DNA from: Actinoplanes missouriensis 431
GTDB taxonomy: Bacteria > Actinomycetota > Actinomycetes > Mycobacteriales > Micromonosporaceae
Length of the DNA stretch: 64,000 nt
Assembly: GCF_000284295.1 (NCBI RefSeq)
Contig: NC_017093.1
Coordinates: 682,001 to 746,000 of the forward strand
Direction: 5' to 3'
The position numbers were made by a program, and so were the translations under genes. This document shows positions 44,652-54,424 of the stretch, piece after piece. Position 1 is the first letter of the stretch, and each line of letters starts with the position of its first letter. The notes under the pieces are model-generated. The model had not been told where the DNA came from. It did no database searches and worked only from the letters and a program-made list of their open reading frames with translations.

Positions 44652-46336
44652 TCACGCAGATCGAGGTCGGTGGCATACCCACGGTGCTCGCCCCGACCAC
44701 CGGGCAGATGCACGCCGGCCTTGCCTTCCGGGTCGGCTTCGCGGACGAGCCGCTGGCCCGGCGCGGCATCACCCACCTCGTCGAGCATCTGGCGCTGCAC
44801 GCGTTCGGGGTCGCCGACTACCACTACAACGGCGCCACCGGCACCGAGTACACGTTCTTCCACATGCAGGGCGCCGAGGCCGACATCGTCGCGTTCCTCA
44901 ACGGCGTCTGCACCGCGCTGAACGACCTGCCGATGCACCGGCTCCCCACCGAGAAGGAGATCCTGCGCACCGAGGAGAACACCCGGGGTGAGGGACCGAC
45001 CGAGGCGCTCCCGCTGTGGCGGCACGGCGCCCGCGACTACGGGGTGGCGACCTATCCGGAGTGGGGCCTGTCCGGGATCACCCCGGACGACCTGCGGGCC
45101 TGGGTGGCCCACTACTTCACGGTGGAGAACGCCGTGCTCTGGATCGCCGGTCCGGCGGTTCCCGCCGGGTTGGACCTTCGCCTGCCGCACGGCTCGCGTC
45201 GACCGGCGCCGGCTCCGTCGTCAGCCCTTCCGGTACGGCCGGCGTACTTCCCCGGTCCGTCCAACGTGGTCGCGTGGGACGCCGTCGTCGAACGCTCCAC
45301 CAGCGCCGGTGTCTTCTCCGGGGTGCTGGAACGGGCGCTGTTCCGCTCGCTGCGCCAGGAGAGCGGCCTCTCCTACACCGTGCAGGCCGGTTACGAGCCA
45401 CGCGCCGGCGGCCGGGCCGTGATCACCGCGTTCGCCGACGCGCTGCCGGAGAAGCAGGGCGCCGTGCTCGGCGGTTTCGTCGACGTGCTCGCCTCGTTTC
45501 GGCTCGGGCTGGTCGACGAGGCGGACGTGACGGCCGTGGTGAACCAGCGGGTCGAGGAGCTGACCCGCGCCGAGGAGAACGGGACGCGGCTGCCCGGCCA
45601 GGCGTTCAACCTGCTCGCCGGCCGTCCGGTGCAGACCGTCGAGAATCTGATCGCCGAGGTGCGCGCGGTCACCGCGGCGGACGTGGCAGCGGTCGCCTCC
45701 GCCGCGTTCGCCGACGGCCTGCTGATGACGCCGGGCCGCACCGGCGCGGACTGGGCCGGGTACACGCCGGCGCCACGCGACTCGGACTCGGTGGTGGACG
45801 GTACGAGGTACCCGTCGCTGGAGGACCAGGGCGTCACGTTCGTCGCCGGTGACCGGGGTGTCAGCGTGGTCGGCGACGGTTCCGCGGCGACGGTCTTCTA
45901 CGACCAGTGCTCGGTGCTGCTGACCTGGCCGGACGGTGCCCGGCGGTTCGTCGGCCACGACGGCATCCAGGTCACCTTCGAGCCCAGCATGTACGCGAAC
46001 GGTCACGCCGTGGTGCCGGCGCTCGATGCCCGGGTGCCGCGCGAGCTCTGGGCGGCGATGCCGGCCCGTGATCCGCGCCGCATCCCGGTCCCGAACCCGG
46101 CCGCGGTGGCCCCGCCTGCCGAAGCTCCGGCCGGGAAGGCGTGGCCGGTCGTCGTGCTGGTGGCGCTCTCCCCGCTGTTCCTCTTCTTCGGCGGGTTCGG
46201 CCTGCTCATCGGCGTCGCCGCGACGGCCGACAACGACGAGGTCGCCCTGGAGGTCACCATCGCGGCGGTCTTCCTGGCCTTCGCGGCACTGGCCGGCTGG
46301 GGCATCGTCTGGGCCATCCAGAAGCTCCGCCGGTGA
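44648..46336 (+). CDS. M16-like zinc metallopeptidase with C-terminal membrane segments
   Basis: 562 residues. Close paralog of the gene at 42160: HLVEH (43-47) and TEKEILRTEE. This copy keeps the full second-half motif LRQESGLSYTVQAGYEPRAGGRAV, so it looks like the complete M16B subunit. The extra domain (YDQCSVLLTWPDGARRFVGHDGI) follows, then two membrane helices (about 500-520 and 530-552, VVLVALSPLFLFFGGFG and VTIAAVFLAFAALAGW). The peptidase would face the cytosol if residue 1 is cytosolic, since no signal peptide is seen. Substrate unknown. Confidence 0.85.
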   Translation: MITQIEVGGIPTVLAPTTGQMHAGLAFRVGFADEPLARRGITHLVEHLALHAFGVADYHYNGATGTEYTFFHMQGAEADIVAFLNGVCTALNDLPMHRLPTEKEILRTEENTRGEGPTEALPLWRHGARDYGVATYPEWGLSGITPDDLRAWVAHYFTVENAVLWIAGPAVPAGLDLRLPHGSRRPAPAPSSALPVRPAYFPGPSNVVAWDAVVERSTSAGVFSGVLERALFRSLRQESGLSYTVQAGYEPRAGGRAVITAFADALPEKQGAVLGGFVDVLASFRLGLVDEADVTAVVNQRVEELTRAEENGTRLPGQAFNLLAGRPVQTVENLIAEVRAVTAADVAAVASAAFADGLLMTPGRTGADWAGYTPAPRDSDSVVDGTRYPSLEDQGVTFVAGDRGVSVVGDGSAATVFYDQCSVLLTWPDGARRFVGHDGIQVTFEPSMYANGHAVVPALDARVPRELWAAMPARDPRRIPVPNPAAVAPPAEAPAGKAWPVVVLVALSPLFLFFGGFGLLIGVAATADNDEVALEVTIAAVFLAFAALAGWGIVWAIQKLRR

Positions 46337-46391
46337 TCTCGGCCCGCCGTCGGAGCGCGCCCGCTGCCGGAGCGCGAGAGAGGATGGCGGG

Positions 46392-47918
46392 GTGAGAAGC
46401 AGCGTGCGGGGCGGACTTGCCGGGGTCGCGGCGGCGGGGGCAGCGCTCGGGGTGGCCGAGCTGGTCGCGGTCGGCACCGGGGCGGGATCCGGGCCGCTGG
46501 TCGCGGTCGGTGGTGTGGTCGTCGACCATGTGCCGGCGGCCGTGAAGGACTTCGGCATCCGGGTCTTCGGGGTGAACGACAAGACCGCGTTGCTCGCCGG
46601 CACCGCGATCCTGCTGGGCCTTTACGCGTACGGGCTGGGCGTGCTGGCGATCCGCCGGTGGGCCCTGGCGGTCGCCGGGATCGGGTTGTTCGGGCTGGTC
46701 GGGGCGGCTGCCGCGATGAGCCGGGAGGGCGCCGGCGCCGGTGCCGCGTTGCCGTCGTTGATCGGGGCGGTGGCCGGACTGTTCGTGCTACGGCATCTGC
46801 GGCGTCGCGCGGATGAGGACGGCCGGGAACCGGAGGTGGCGGGACCGGGTGGTACCCCGTACCGGAGGCGGTTGTTTCTGCGGGATCTCGGGATCGTCGC
46901 CGGGGTGGCGGCAGGCGCCGGGGTCGGCGGCAGGTTGCTCAGCTCGCGCCGCGCGGTGGACGTGGCGCGGCAGGCGGTCGCGCTGCCGGCGGCCTCGGGG
47001 AGCGTGCCGGTGGTGCCCGGCGGCGCCCAGGCGCCCGGAGCGGTTTCCTACGTCACTGCGAACCGGGATTTCTACCGCATCGATACCGCGCTGGTCACGC
47101 CGCAGGTGGACCCGGCGACGTGGCGTCTGCGTATCCACGGGATGGTTCGGAACCCGATCGAGATCACCTGGGACGAGCTGTTGCGGCGGCCGATGGTGGA
47201 GCGGTATGTGACGCTCGCCTGCGTCTCGAACGAGGTGGGCGGCGACCTGATCGGCAACGCGCTCTGGCTCGGCACACCGATCAAGGACCTGCTGGACGAG
47301 GCGGATCCGCTGCCCGGCGCGGACCAGGTGGTGCAGCGGTCGGCGGACGGCTGGACGTGCGGCGCGCCGACCACGGTGCTGCGGGACGGGCGGGACGCGC
47401 TGCTCGCGATCGGGATGAACGGAGAACCGCTGCCGGTCGCGCACGGCTTTCCGGTACGCATGGTCGTTCCCGGACTCTACGGATATGTCTCCGCCTGCAA
47501 GTGGATCACCGAGATCGAGCTGACCCGGTTCGCCGACTTCGACGCCTACTGGGTGCCGCGGGGCTGGTCGGCGCAGGCGCCCGTCAAGACCCAGTCACGG
47601 ATCGACACCCCGCGCAAAGGCGCTTCCCCGACCGCCGGCGTGATCACCGTGGCCGGCGTGGCATGGGCGCAGCACCGCGGGATCGCCAAGGTCGAGGTAC
47701 AGGTGGACGACGGCCCGTGGACGCCCGCGTCACTCGCGCCGGCGGTCTCCGCGGACACCTGGCGGCAGTGGAGTCACCCTTGGGAGGCCACGTCCGGTGA
47801 GCACATCCTGCGAGTTCGGGCGACCGACACCGACGGTGTGACACAGATAGCGAACGAGGCGCCGCCCGCGCCGGACGGCGCCACGGGGTGGCACCAGGTC
47901 AAGGTGAGTGTCAGGTAG
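46392..47918 (+). CDS. membrane-anchored sulfite-oxidase-family molybdenum oxidoreductase
   Basis: 508 residues, GTG start. The N-terminal 150 residues hold about four membrane segments, then a basic loop (RRRLFLRDLG). From about 225 comes the sulfite-oxidase-type molybdopterin domain with ligand cysteine in YVTLACVSNEVGG, and GMNGEPLPVAHGFPVRMVVPGLYGY. A C-terminal Mo-co dimerisation-type domain (GVAWAQHRGIAKVEVQVDDG) completes it. The catalytic domain is probably outside. Substrate unknown; sulfite or S-oxide chemistry is family-based inference. Confidence 0.9.
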   Translation: MRSSVRGGLAGVAAAGAALGVAELVAVGTGAGSGPLVAVGGVVVDHVPAAVKDFGIRVFGVNDKTALLAGTAILLGLYAYGLGVLAIRRWALAVAGIGLFGLVGAAAAMSREGAGAGAALPSLIGAVAGLFVLRHLRRRADEDGREPEVAGPGGTPYRRRLFLRDLGIVAGVAAGAGVGGRLLSSRRAVDVARQAVALPAASGSVPVVPGGAQAPGAVSYVTANRDFYRIDTALVTPQVDPATWRLRIHGMVRNPIEITWDELLRRPMVERYVTLACVSNEVGGDLIGNALWLGTPIKDLLDEADPLPGADQVVQRSADGWTCGAPTTVLRDGRDALLAIGMNGEPLPVAHGFPVRMVVPGLYGYVSACKWITEIELTRFADFDAYWVPRGWSAQAPVKTQSRIDTPRKGASPTAGVITVAGVAWAQHRGIAKVEVQVDDGPWTPASLAPAVSADTWRQWSHPWEATSGEHILRVRATDTDGVTQIANEAPPAPDGATGWHQVKVSVR

Positions 47919-48014
47919 CCGGAAGCCGCACTTTCGGTCCGACTCAGGAAAGCAAGTCGCTCATACGGTGGCTTGCATGTCCACCAATGCGGTTGAAGAA
48001 CCGCTGAATCACCC

Positions 48015-48042
48015 GACACGGTCCGCAGTCTCGGACCGTGTC
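48015..48042. terminator. bidirectional terminator between oxidoreductase and whiD
   Basis: GACACGGTCC, 8-nt loop, GGACCGTGTC: perfect 10-bp stem between converging genes. Confidence 0.75.
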
Positions 48043-48077
48043 GCCAGCCGTGTGGTGATGCCGCGTGCCGGGCGGCG

Positions 48078-48464
48078 TCAGGCCGCAGGCGCCTGCCGTT
48101 GTGCGGGCACTGCCGTCTTGTGGGGCCGGCCGAGGCGCGCCTCGAGCCGGGCAAGGTCGACTCGTCCGTGACGATCCGCCAGGTCCTCCCAGCCGACCGC
48201 GAGCAGCCGCAGCCGCTCCGATTCGCTGAAACCTCCCCAGACTCCGTACGGCTCGCGAACCGCCAGAGCATGGGCGGCGCACTCGGCCCGCACCGGGCAC
48301 GCGCCGCACATCGTCTTTGCCTTGGCCTCGCGGCGATTGCGGGACGACCCGCGCTCGCCGTCGGGGTGGAAGAACTGCGCACTGTCCCGGCCACGGCAAT
48401 TGCCCAGTCGTTGCCAGTCCCAAAGGTCGGCGATGGGCCCGGGCAGTCTGCGAACGTTCGACAT
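48078..48464 (-). CDS. whiD: WhiB-family iron-sulfur regulator WhiD
   Basis: 128 residues from ATG 48464, with GGAGGAGGG upstream. Four cysteines (NCRGRD, then MCGACPVRAEC) ligate a 4Fe-4S cluster. GVWGG is the family turn, followed by a basic C-terminus. Placed next to a bldM-like gene and guaB exactly as whiD is in Streptomyces, so WhiD is the best name. In Streptomyces it is needed late in sporulation. Divergent from bldM. Confidence 0.87.
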   Translation of the reverse strand: MSNVRRLPGPIADLWDWQRLGNCRGRDSAQFFHPDGERGSSRNRREAKAKTMCGACPVRAECAAHALAVREPYGVWGGFSESERLRLLAVGWEDLADRHGRVDLARLEARLGRPHKTAVPAQRQAPAA

Positions 48465-48695
48465 CAACACCCTCCTCCCGCGCGGCACCGCGGAGTGTTC
48501 GTCGTGAGGGCCTGTGCCCAGGCCTTTGGCGGGTGTACCCCGGCGATCGCCGGCTCACACGCACCATGTCGATGTCTTCGCGAGCGGTATGGCAAAGGGG
48601 TGGCAAGTCATACCCATCTTTCCCATTTTTTCCATCTAAAGCGCGTAATGCTGCGGCCCTCGCGTGATCTCCTCTGAGAGAGAAGGAGGATCACT

Positions 48696-49544
48696 GTGCG
48701 TACCGTCCTCGTGTGCGTCCGAACCCCGCTGGCGGCCCAGACCGTCGCGTCCACCGCGGCCCGGCTCGGCATGACCGGTGTCGTCCGGACCGCGGTCAGC
48801 GAGACCGAGGCCATGATCCGACTGGCGGAACGGCCGGCCGAAGTGGTCCTGGCCGACACCGCCGTGACCCGGCCCGACAGCGTCGGGTTCACCCGGCGCG
48901 TGCTCGCACGCGCCCCACAGGCGCAAGTAGTGCTGTTCGGCGCGGAAGACCCGCGGGTGGCAGCGGCGGCCGTCGCCGCCGGCGCCCGGGGCGTCATCCG
49001 CGGCGTGGAGCACGATCTGGTCAGCGTCGTCGCCAAGGCGCTGCTCCTGCTGCTGCTCCCGGTCCGCCCGCAGGGCATGCCGATAAACGGAGCGAACGCC
49101 CAGCCGGCCACGGTGGCCGGCGGGGCACGCAACAACAACTCCCCGGGCACCCGCGGTCAGTACCACAACGGTCCCGGCGGCATGGGTGTGCAGAACGCGG
49201 CGGCCGTCCCGGCGATGCTGGGCCCGAACGCCCCGATGGTCCCGGCTCAGCGGGGCGACGCCCCGATCGATCCGGCGACCGGCCGTCCGATGGTGGCCTG
49301 GCCCGGCAACGAGGCCGGGATGGCCGAGGCGGCCCCCCAGGGCAGGCGCCTGACCCTCACCGAACGAGAGCTCCAGGTCCTGAGGGGCATGGCAGACGGC
49401 AAGTCGAACGCCGAGATCGGCCGGGAGCTCTTCGTCTCCGAGGACACGGTGAAAACCCACGCACGGCGCCTCTTCCGAAAACTAGGGGCAAGAGACCGAG
49501 CCCACGCCGTAGCCGCAGGCTTCCGAGCAGGCCTCGTAGCGTAG
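48696..49544 (+). CDS. bldM: BldM-like atypical LuxR-family response regulator
   Basis: 282 residues, GTG with AGGAGGAT upstream. The C-terminal 65 residues (LTERELQVLRGMADGKSNAEIGRELFVSEDTVKTHARRLF) are almost BldM-identical. The N-terminal receiver is degenerate: the acidic pocket reads CVRTP instead of CDDSP, the phosphorylation-site aspartate survives in VVLADTAV, and the lysine is Arg (GVIRG). A Gly/Asn/Pro-rich linker of about 85 residues (about 125-210) separates the domains, much longer than in Streptomyces. Likely phosphorylation-independent developmental regulator. Confidence 0.87.
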   Translation: MRTVLVCVRTPLAAQTVASTAARLGMTGVVRTAVSETEAMIRLAERPAEVVLADTAVTRPDSVGFTRRVLARAPQAQVVLFGAEDPRVAAAAVAAGARGVIRGVEHDLVSVVAKALLLLLLPVRPQGMPINGANAQPATVAGGARNNNSPGTRGQYHNGPGGMGVQNAAAVPAMLGPNAPMVPAQRGDAPIDPATGRPMVAWPGNEAGMAEAAPQGRRLTLTERELQVLRGMADGKSNAEIGRELFVSEDTVKTHARRLFRKLGARDRAHAVAAGFRAGLVA

Positions 49545-49548
49545 GCCA

Positions 49549-49606
49549 AAGGCGCAGGTCCTGGACGTAGGTCTAAGGCGCAGGTCCTGGACGTAGGTCA
49601 AGGCGC
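49549..49606. repeat. 26-bp tandem repeat after bldM, 2.3 copies
   Basis: Core AAGGCGCAGGTCCTGGACGT with TAGGTC following, starting 4 bp past the bldM stop. Confidence 0.85.
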
Positions 49607-49642
49607 TCTATTTTCCCGAGAGCACGTAGCCACAGAGCACGC

Positions 49643-49744
49643 GCAAAACGCCGCCGGTGACTTGGCCACTGGTTTCTCGACGCCCGCGGGGTTTGCGGGT
49701 GGCGGCAAACCAGCGGCCAAGTCACCGGGTATAAGGCGTTTTGC
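49643..49744. repeat. 102-bp interrupted palindrome
   Basis: Outer arms GCAAAACGCC/GGCGTTTTGC, inner 22-nt arms (49654-49675 with 49707-49728, one mismatch) and a small GC hairpin in the centre. Confidence 0.85.
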
Positions 49745-49806
49745 CTGCGGAGCGAAGCGACGCCATTGGGCCCAGCGTTTTGCCTGCGGAGCGAAGCGAC
49801 GCCATT
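49737..49806. repeat. 31-bp direct repeat, two copies
   Basis: Copies at 49737-49767 and 49776-49806, beginning CGTTTTGCCTGCGGAGCGAA. Period 39. The first overlaps the palindrome's right outer arm. Confidence 0.9.
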
Positions 49807-49832
49807 AAATTCAGCGTGCTTCTGGTGACCCG

Positions 49833-50243
49833 CTATCCGGGGTTTTCCTCTTCCGACCCCTCGGTCAACGTGTCGTGCACCCCGTCCGCGTATCCCCGCG
49901 CATACTCCCAGGTCACGTAGTGATCGGGGTCCGGGTCGTAGGCAGGCTCATGCACCCGCGGCCGCCCGCTGTCCAGCAGGTGCCGCAGGTTTCCCCGCAA
50001 CAGATCCCAGTCGAAGTAGTGCGGCTCGTGACAGTCCTCGCACTCGATGACCAGCCCTCGGATGCCGGTCGGACTCAGCAGCGCCTGGTAGATCTCCAGG
50101 TCGGAGAGGTCCTCCAGGACGTCCTGCCGTTCGTCCTCGGTCAGCGGTTCGGACTCGGCGTCCTCGTTGAGGTCGTCGAGTCCGGCGGCCGGGTCGGCGG
50201 GATCGCCGTTGAACGGGTCGATCGGCTCTTCTTGCACCCCCAT
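49833..50243 (-). CDS. DUF5319 family acidic protein
   Basis: 136 residues from ATG 50243 with GGAGGTGA 7 nt upstream; longer upstream frames only shadow guaB. Acidic N-terminus (DDLNEDAESEPLTEDERQDVLEDL), then a compact conserved part: GIRGLVIECEDCHEPHYFDWDLLRGNL with a Cys-x2-Cys pair and two His that may bind metal. DUF5319 genes lie between bldM and guaB in actinomycetes. Function unknown. Confidence 0.85.
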   Translation of the reverse strand: MGVQEEPIDPFNGDPADPAAGLDDLNEDAESEPLTEDERQDVLEDLSDLEIYQALLSPTGIRGLVIECEDCHEPHYFDWDLLRGNLRHLLDSGRPRVHEPAYDPDPDHYVTWEYARGYADGVHDTLTEGSEEENPG

Positions 50244-50354
50244 ACCGTACTCACCTCCGGGCGCGGTGTGCTGGCCCGCACGTTCTGTCCGCCGCCCGGG
50301 TGCCCCGACCTGGGGTGGGTAGGATGATGGACTCCGCCTCTTGTCTAGGGATGA

Positions 50355-51845
<1,491 letters not shown>

Positions 51846-51865
51846 AAACTTAAGGGCTCCCCATC

Positions 51866-52984
51866 ATGCGTGACGTAGTGGAGATCGGCCTCGGCAAGAC
51901 CGCACAGCGCGGGTACCACCTGGATGACATCGCGATCGTTCCGAGCCGCCGCACCCGCGACGTGGACGACGTGTCGACCGAGTGGAGACTCGACGCGTAC
52001 CCCTTCAAGATCCCCTGCGTCGCGCACCCGTCCGACGCCACCCAGAGCCCGGATTCGGTGATCACCCTGGGCCGCCTCGGCGGCCTGGGCGTGCTCAACG
52101 CCGAGGGTCTCTGGACCCGCTACGAGGACCCCAGCAAGATCCTCGAAGAGCTCGCCTCGCTGGACGAGGACGCGGACGCGACGAAGCGCCTGCAGGAGGT
52201 GTACGCGGAGCCGATCAAGCCGGAGCTGATCGCCGAGCGTGTCCGGCAGATCCGCGCCGCCGGTGTCACCACCGCGGTCCGGGTGTCGCCGCAGCACACC
52301 CTCGCCCTCGCCCCCGTGGTGCTGGACGCGGGCGTCGACCTTCTGGTGATCCAGGGGACGCTTGTCTCGGCCGAGCACGTGTCCACCACGGACGAGCCGC
52401 TGAACCTCAAGGAGTTCATCGCCGACCTCGACCTGCCGGTCATCGTCGGCGGCTGCACCGACTACAAGACGGCGCTGCACCTGATGCGGACCGGCGCGGC
52501 CGGCGTGATCGTCGGTGTCGGCGCCGACGAGTGGTCGACGACGGACACCGTGCTGGGCATCCGGGTGCCGATGGCGACCGCGATCGCGGACGCCGCCGCG
52601 GCCCGCCGCGACTACCTGGACGAGACCGGCGGCCGGTACGTTCACCTGATCGCCGACGGCGGCATCTCCACCTCCGGCGACATCGCGAAGGCGATCGGGT
52701 GCGGTGCTGACGCGGTCATGCTCGGCGAGCCGCTCTCGCTGGCCGAGGGCGCCCCGGCCGGTGGCGCGTGGTGGCACTCGTCGGCGAGCCACCCGGCACT
52801 GCCGCGCGGCGGGTTCTGCATCGCGGGCGAGCCGGACGGGACCCTCGAAGAGGTCCTCTACGGCCCGGCCGATCGCCCGGACGGCCAGCTCAACCTGTTC
52901 GGCGGCCTGCGCCGGGCGATGGCGAAGTGCGGCTACCGGGACGTCAAGGAGTTCCAGAAGGTCGCGCTCGTCCTGGACAAGTGA
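51866..52984 (+). CDS. guaB3: IMP-dehydrogenase-related protein GuaB3
   Basis: 372 residues. Same barrel as GuaB but lacking the CBS domains. RGYHLDDIAIVPSRRTRDVDDV, VIVGGCTDYKTALHLMRTGAAGVIVGVG in place of the canonical Cys loop, and [25 protein letters not shown]. The conserved active-site Cys context is missing (GADEWSTTD where GAICTT is expected). GuaB3 proteins are common in actinobacteria; some act as GMP reductases, others are unassigned. Confidence 0.92.
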   Translation: MRDVVEIGLGKTAQRGYHLDDIAIVPSRRTRDVDDVSTEWRLDAYPFKIPCVAHPSDATQSPDSVITLGRLGGLGVLNAEGLWTRYEDPSKILEELASLDEDADATKRLQEVYAEPIKPELIAERVRQIRAAGVTTAVRVSPQHTLALAPVVLDAGVDLLVIQGTLVSAEHVSTTDEPLNLKEFIADLDLPVIVGGCTDYKTALHLMRTGAAGVIVGVGADEWSTTDTVLGIRVPMATAIADAAAARRDYLDETGGRYVHLIADGGISTSGDIAKAIGCGADAVMLGEPLSLAEGAPAGGAWWHSSASHPALPRGGFCIAGEPDGTLEEVLYGPADRPDGQLNLFGGLRRAMAKCGYRDVKEFQKVALVLDK

Positions 52985-52994
52985 TGGAACGGCT

Positions 52995-54407
52995 TCACGG
53001 GGCCGGAGGTTTCCCGGTCCCGTAAAGCCAGTTCTGGAAGAACGTCGTCAGGTCCTTCTTGGACGCCTGCTCGGCGGCCTTGATGAACTCGTCGGTGGTC
53101 ACGTTGCCGTCCTTGTGGGTGGCGGTCCAGGACTTGACGAGCGCGAAGAACGCCTTGTCGCCGATGGTCTCGCGCAGCGCGTGGACGGTCATGCCGCCGC
53201 GCTGGTAGACGGCGGCGCCGAAGAGGCGGGCCGGTGTCGGGTCGCCGGGGATCTCGGCCCAGTTGAACGAGTTGTAGGTGCTCTCGAACAGCTCCTGGGC
53301 GGTCGCCTCGCCGGAGTGCTCGGACCAGAGCCATTCCGCGTACGTCGCGAACCCCTCGTTGAGCCAGATGTCCTGCCAGCGGCTGAGCGCGACGCTGTCG
53401 CCGAACCACTGGTGGGCGAGTTCGTGCGCGACCACGCCGAGGTTCTCGCCGCCGGTGAAGAACGTGTTGCCGTAGACCGGGCGGGACTGGGTCTCCAACG
53501 CGTACCGGATCCGGTCCTCGTCGACCACGACGCCGCCGTTCGCGTCGAACGGGTACGGCCCGAACACGGTCGCCAGATAGTCGGTGATCTCCCCGGTGCG
53601 GGCCAGCGAGCGGGCCGCCGGTCCGTCCGCGGGAAGCGACTCGGGGACCGCGGTGATCATCGGCAGGCCGTTGTGCCGGCCGGTGGTGATCCGGTACTGG
53701 CCGATCACGACGGTCGCCAGGTAACTCGCCATCGGGGAGTCCTCCGACCAGCGCCAGGTCGTCCTGCCGCCGGCGGTGGTCCGCTCACCGGGTACGCCGT
53801 TGCTGAGCACTTCGAGACCGTCCGGCACGGTCATCGCCAGTTTCAGGGTGGCCTTGTCCGACGGGTGGTCGTTGACCGGGAACCAGGTGCTCGCCGACTC
53901 GGGCTGGCCGAGCGCGACGCCGCCGTCGGTGGTGCTCATCCAGCCGCCGTTGCCGAGGGCCTTGTTCTCCAGCAGGCCGGGCCTGCCGCCGTACGCGATG
54001 ACGACGGTGAACTGCTGACCGGCCACGATGCCCGCGCCGGGTGTGATCACCAGCTCGTTGCCCTGGGCCGTGCTGGTCGCCGTGACGCCGTCCACGGTGA
54101 CCTCGCGGGCGGTCAGGTGGGCCAGGTCCAGGTTGAACCGGGAGAGGTTCTGCCCGGCGGTCGCGGTGATCGTCGCGGTGCCGTCCAGGGTGCCGGCCTT
54201 CGGGTCGTACGTCAGGGCCAGGTCGTACCCGGCCACGTCGTACCCGCCGTTGCCGTACTTCGGGAAGTACGGGTCGCCGACGCCCTCCGCGCCGGCCGAG
54301 AAGGACACTGCTGACGGGCTCGGTCCCGGGTCGTCCGGCTCCGAGCCCGTCGAGCATCCGGCGAGCAGTGTCAGGGCGGCAAGTGTGCCGATTACCCGGT
54401 CCCTCAT
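52995..54407 (-). CDS. M1-family zinc aminopeptidase lipoprotein
   Basis: 470 residues. Lipobox LLAGC (Cys18) for surface anchoring. Gluzincin motif HELAH (328-332) with Glu351 as third zinc ligand (NEGFATYAE). The usual GAMEN exopeptidase loop is replaced by YALETQS, as in secreted actinomycete M1 enzymes. Releases N-terminal residues from peptides outside the membrane; specificity unknown. Follows the LCP gene in the same direction by 17 bp. Confidence 0.93.
   Translation of the reverse strand: MRDRVIGTLAALTLLAGCSTGSEPDDPGPSPSAVSFSAGAEGVGDPYFPKYGNGGYDVAGYDLALTYDPKAGTLDGTATITATAGQNLSRFNLDLAHLTAREVTVDGVTATSTAQGNELVITPGAGIVAGQQFTVVIAYGGRPGLLENKALGNGGWMSTTDGGVALGQPESASTWFPVNDHPSDKATLKLAMTVPDGLEVLSNGVPGERTTAGGRTTWRWSEDSPMASYLATVVIGQYRITTGRHNGLPMITAVPESLPADGPAARSLARTGEITDYLATVFGPYPFDANGGVVVDEDRIRYALETQSRPVYGNTFFTGGENLGVVAHELAHQWFGDSVALSRWQDIWLNEGFATYAEWLWSEHSGEATAQELFESTYNSFNWAEIPGDPTPARLFGAAVYQRGGMTVHALRETIGDKAFFALVKSWTATHKDGNVTTDEFIKAAEQASKKDLTTFFQNWLYGTGKPPAP
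52997..53023. terminator. hairpin at the convergent guaB3 / aminopeptidase ends
   Basis: ACGGGGCCGG and CCGGTCCCGT, 7-nt loop, one mismatch; lies in the last codons of the aminopeptidase gene. Confidence 0.55.
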
Positions 54408-54424
54408 GGGGACGAGCGTACGTT

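Noticed and set aside
49643-49806. CRISPR array
   Set aside because: Only two direct copies with an 8-bp gap and no cas genes; better explained as intergenic repeats.
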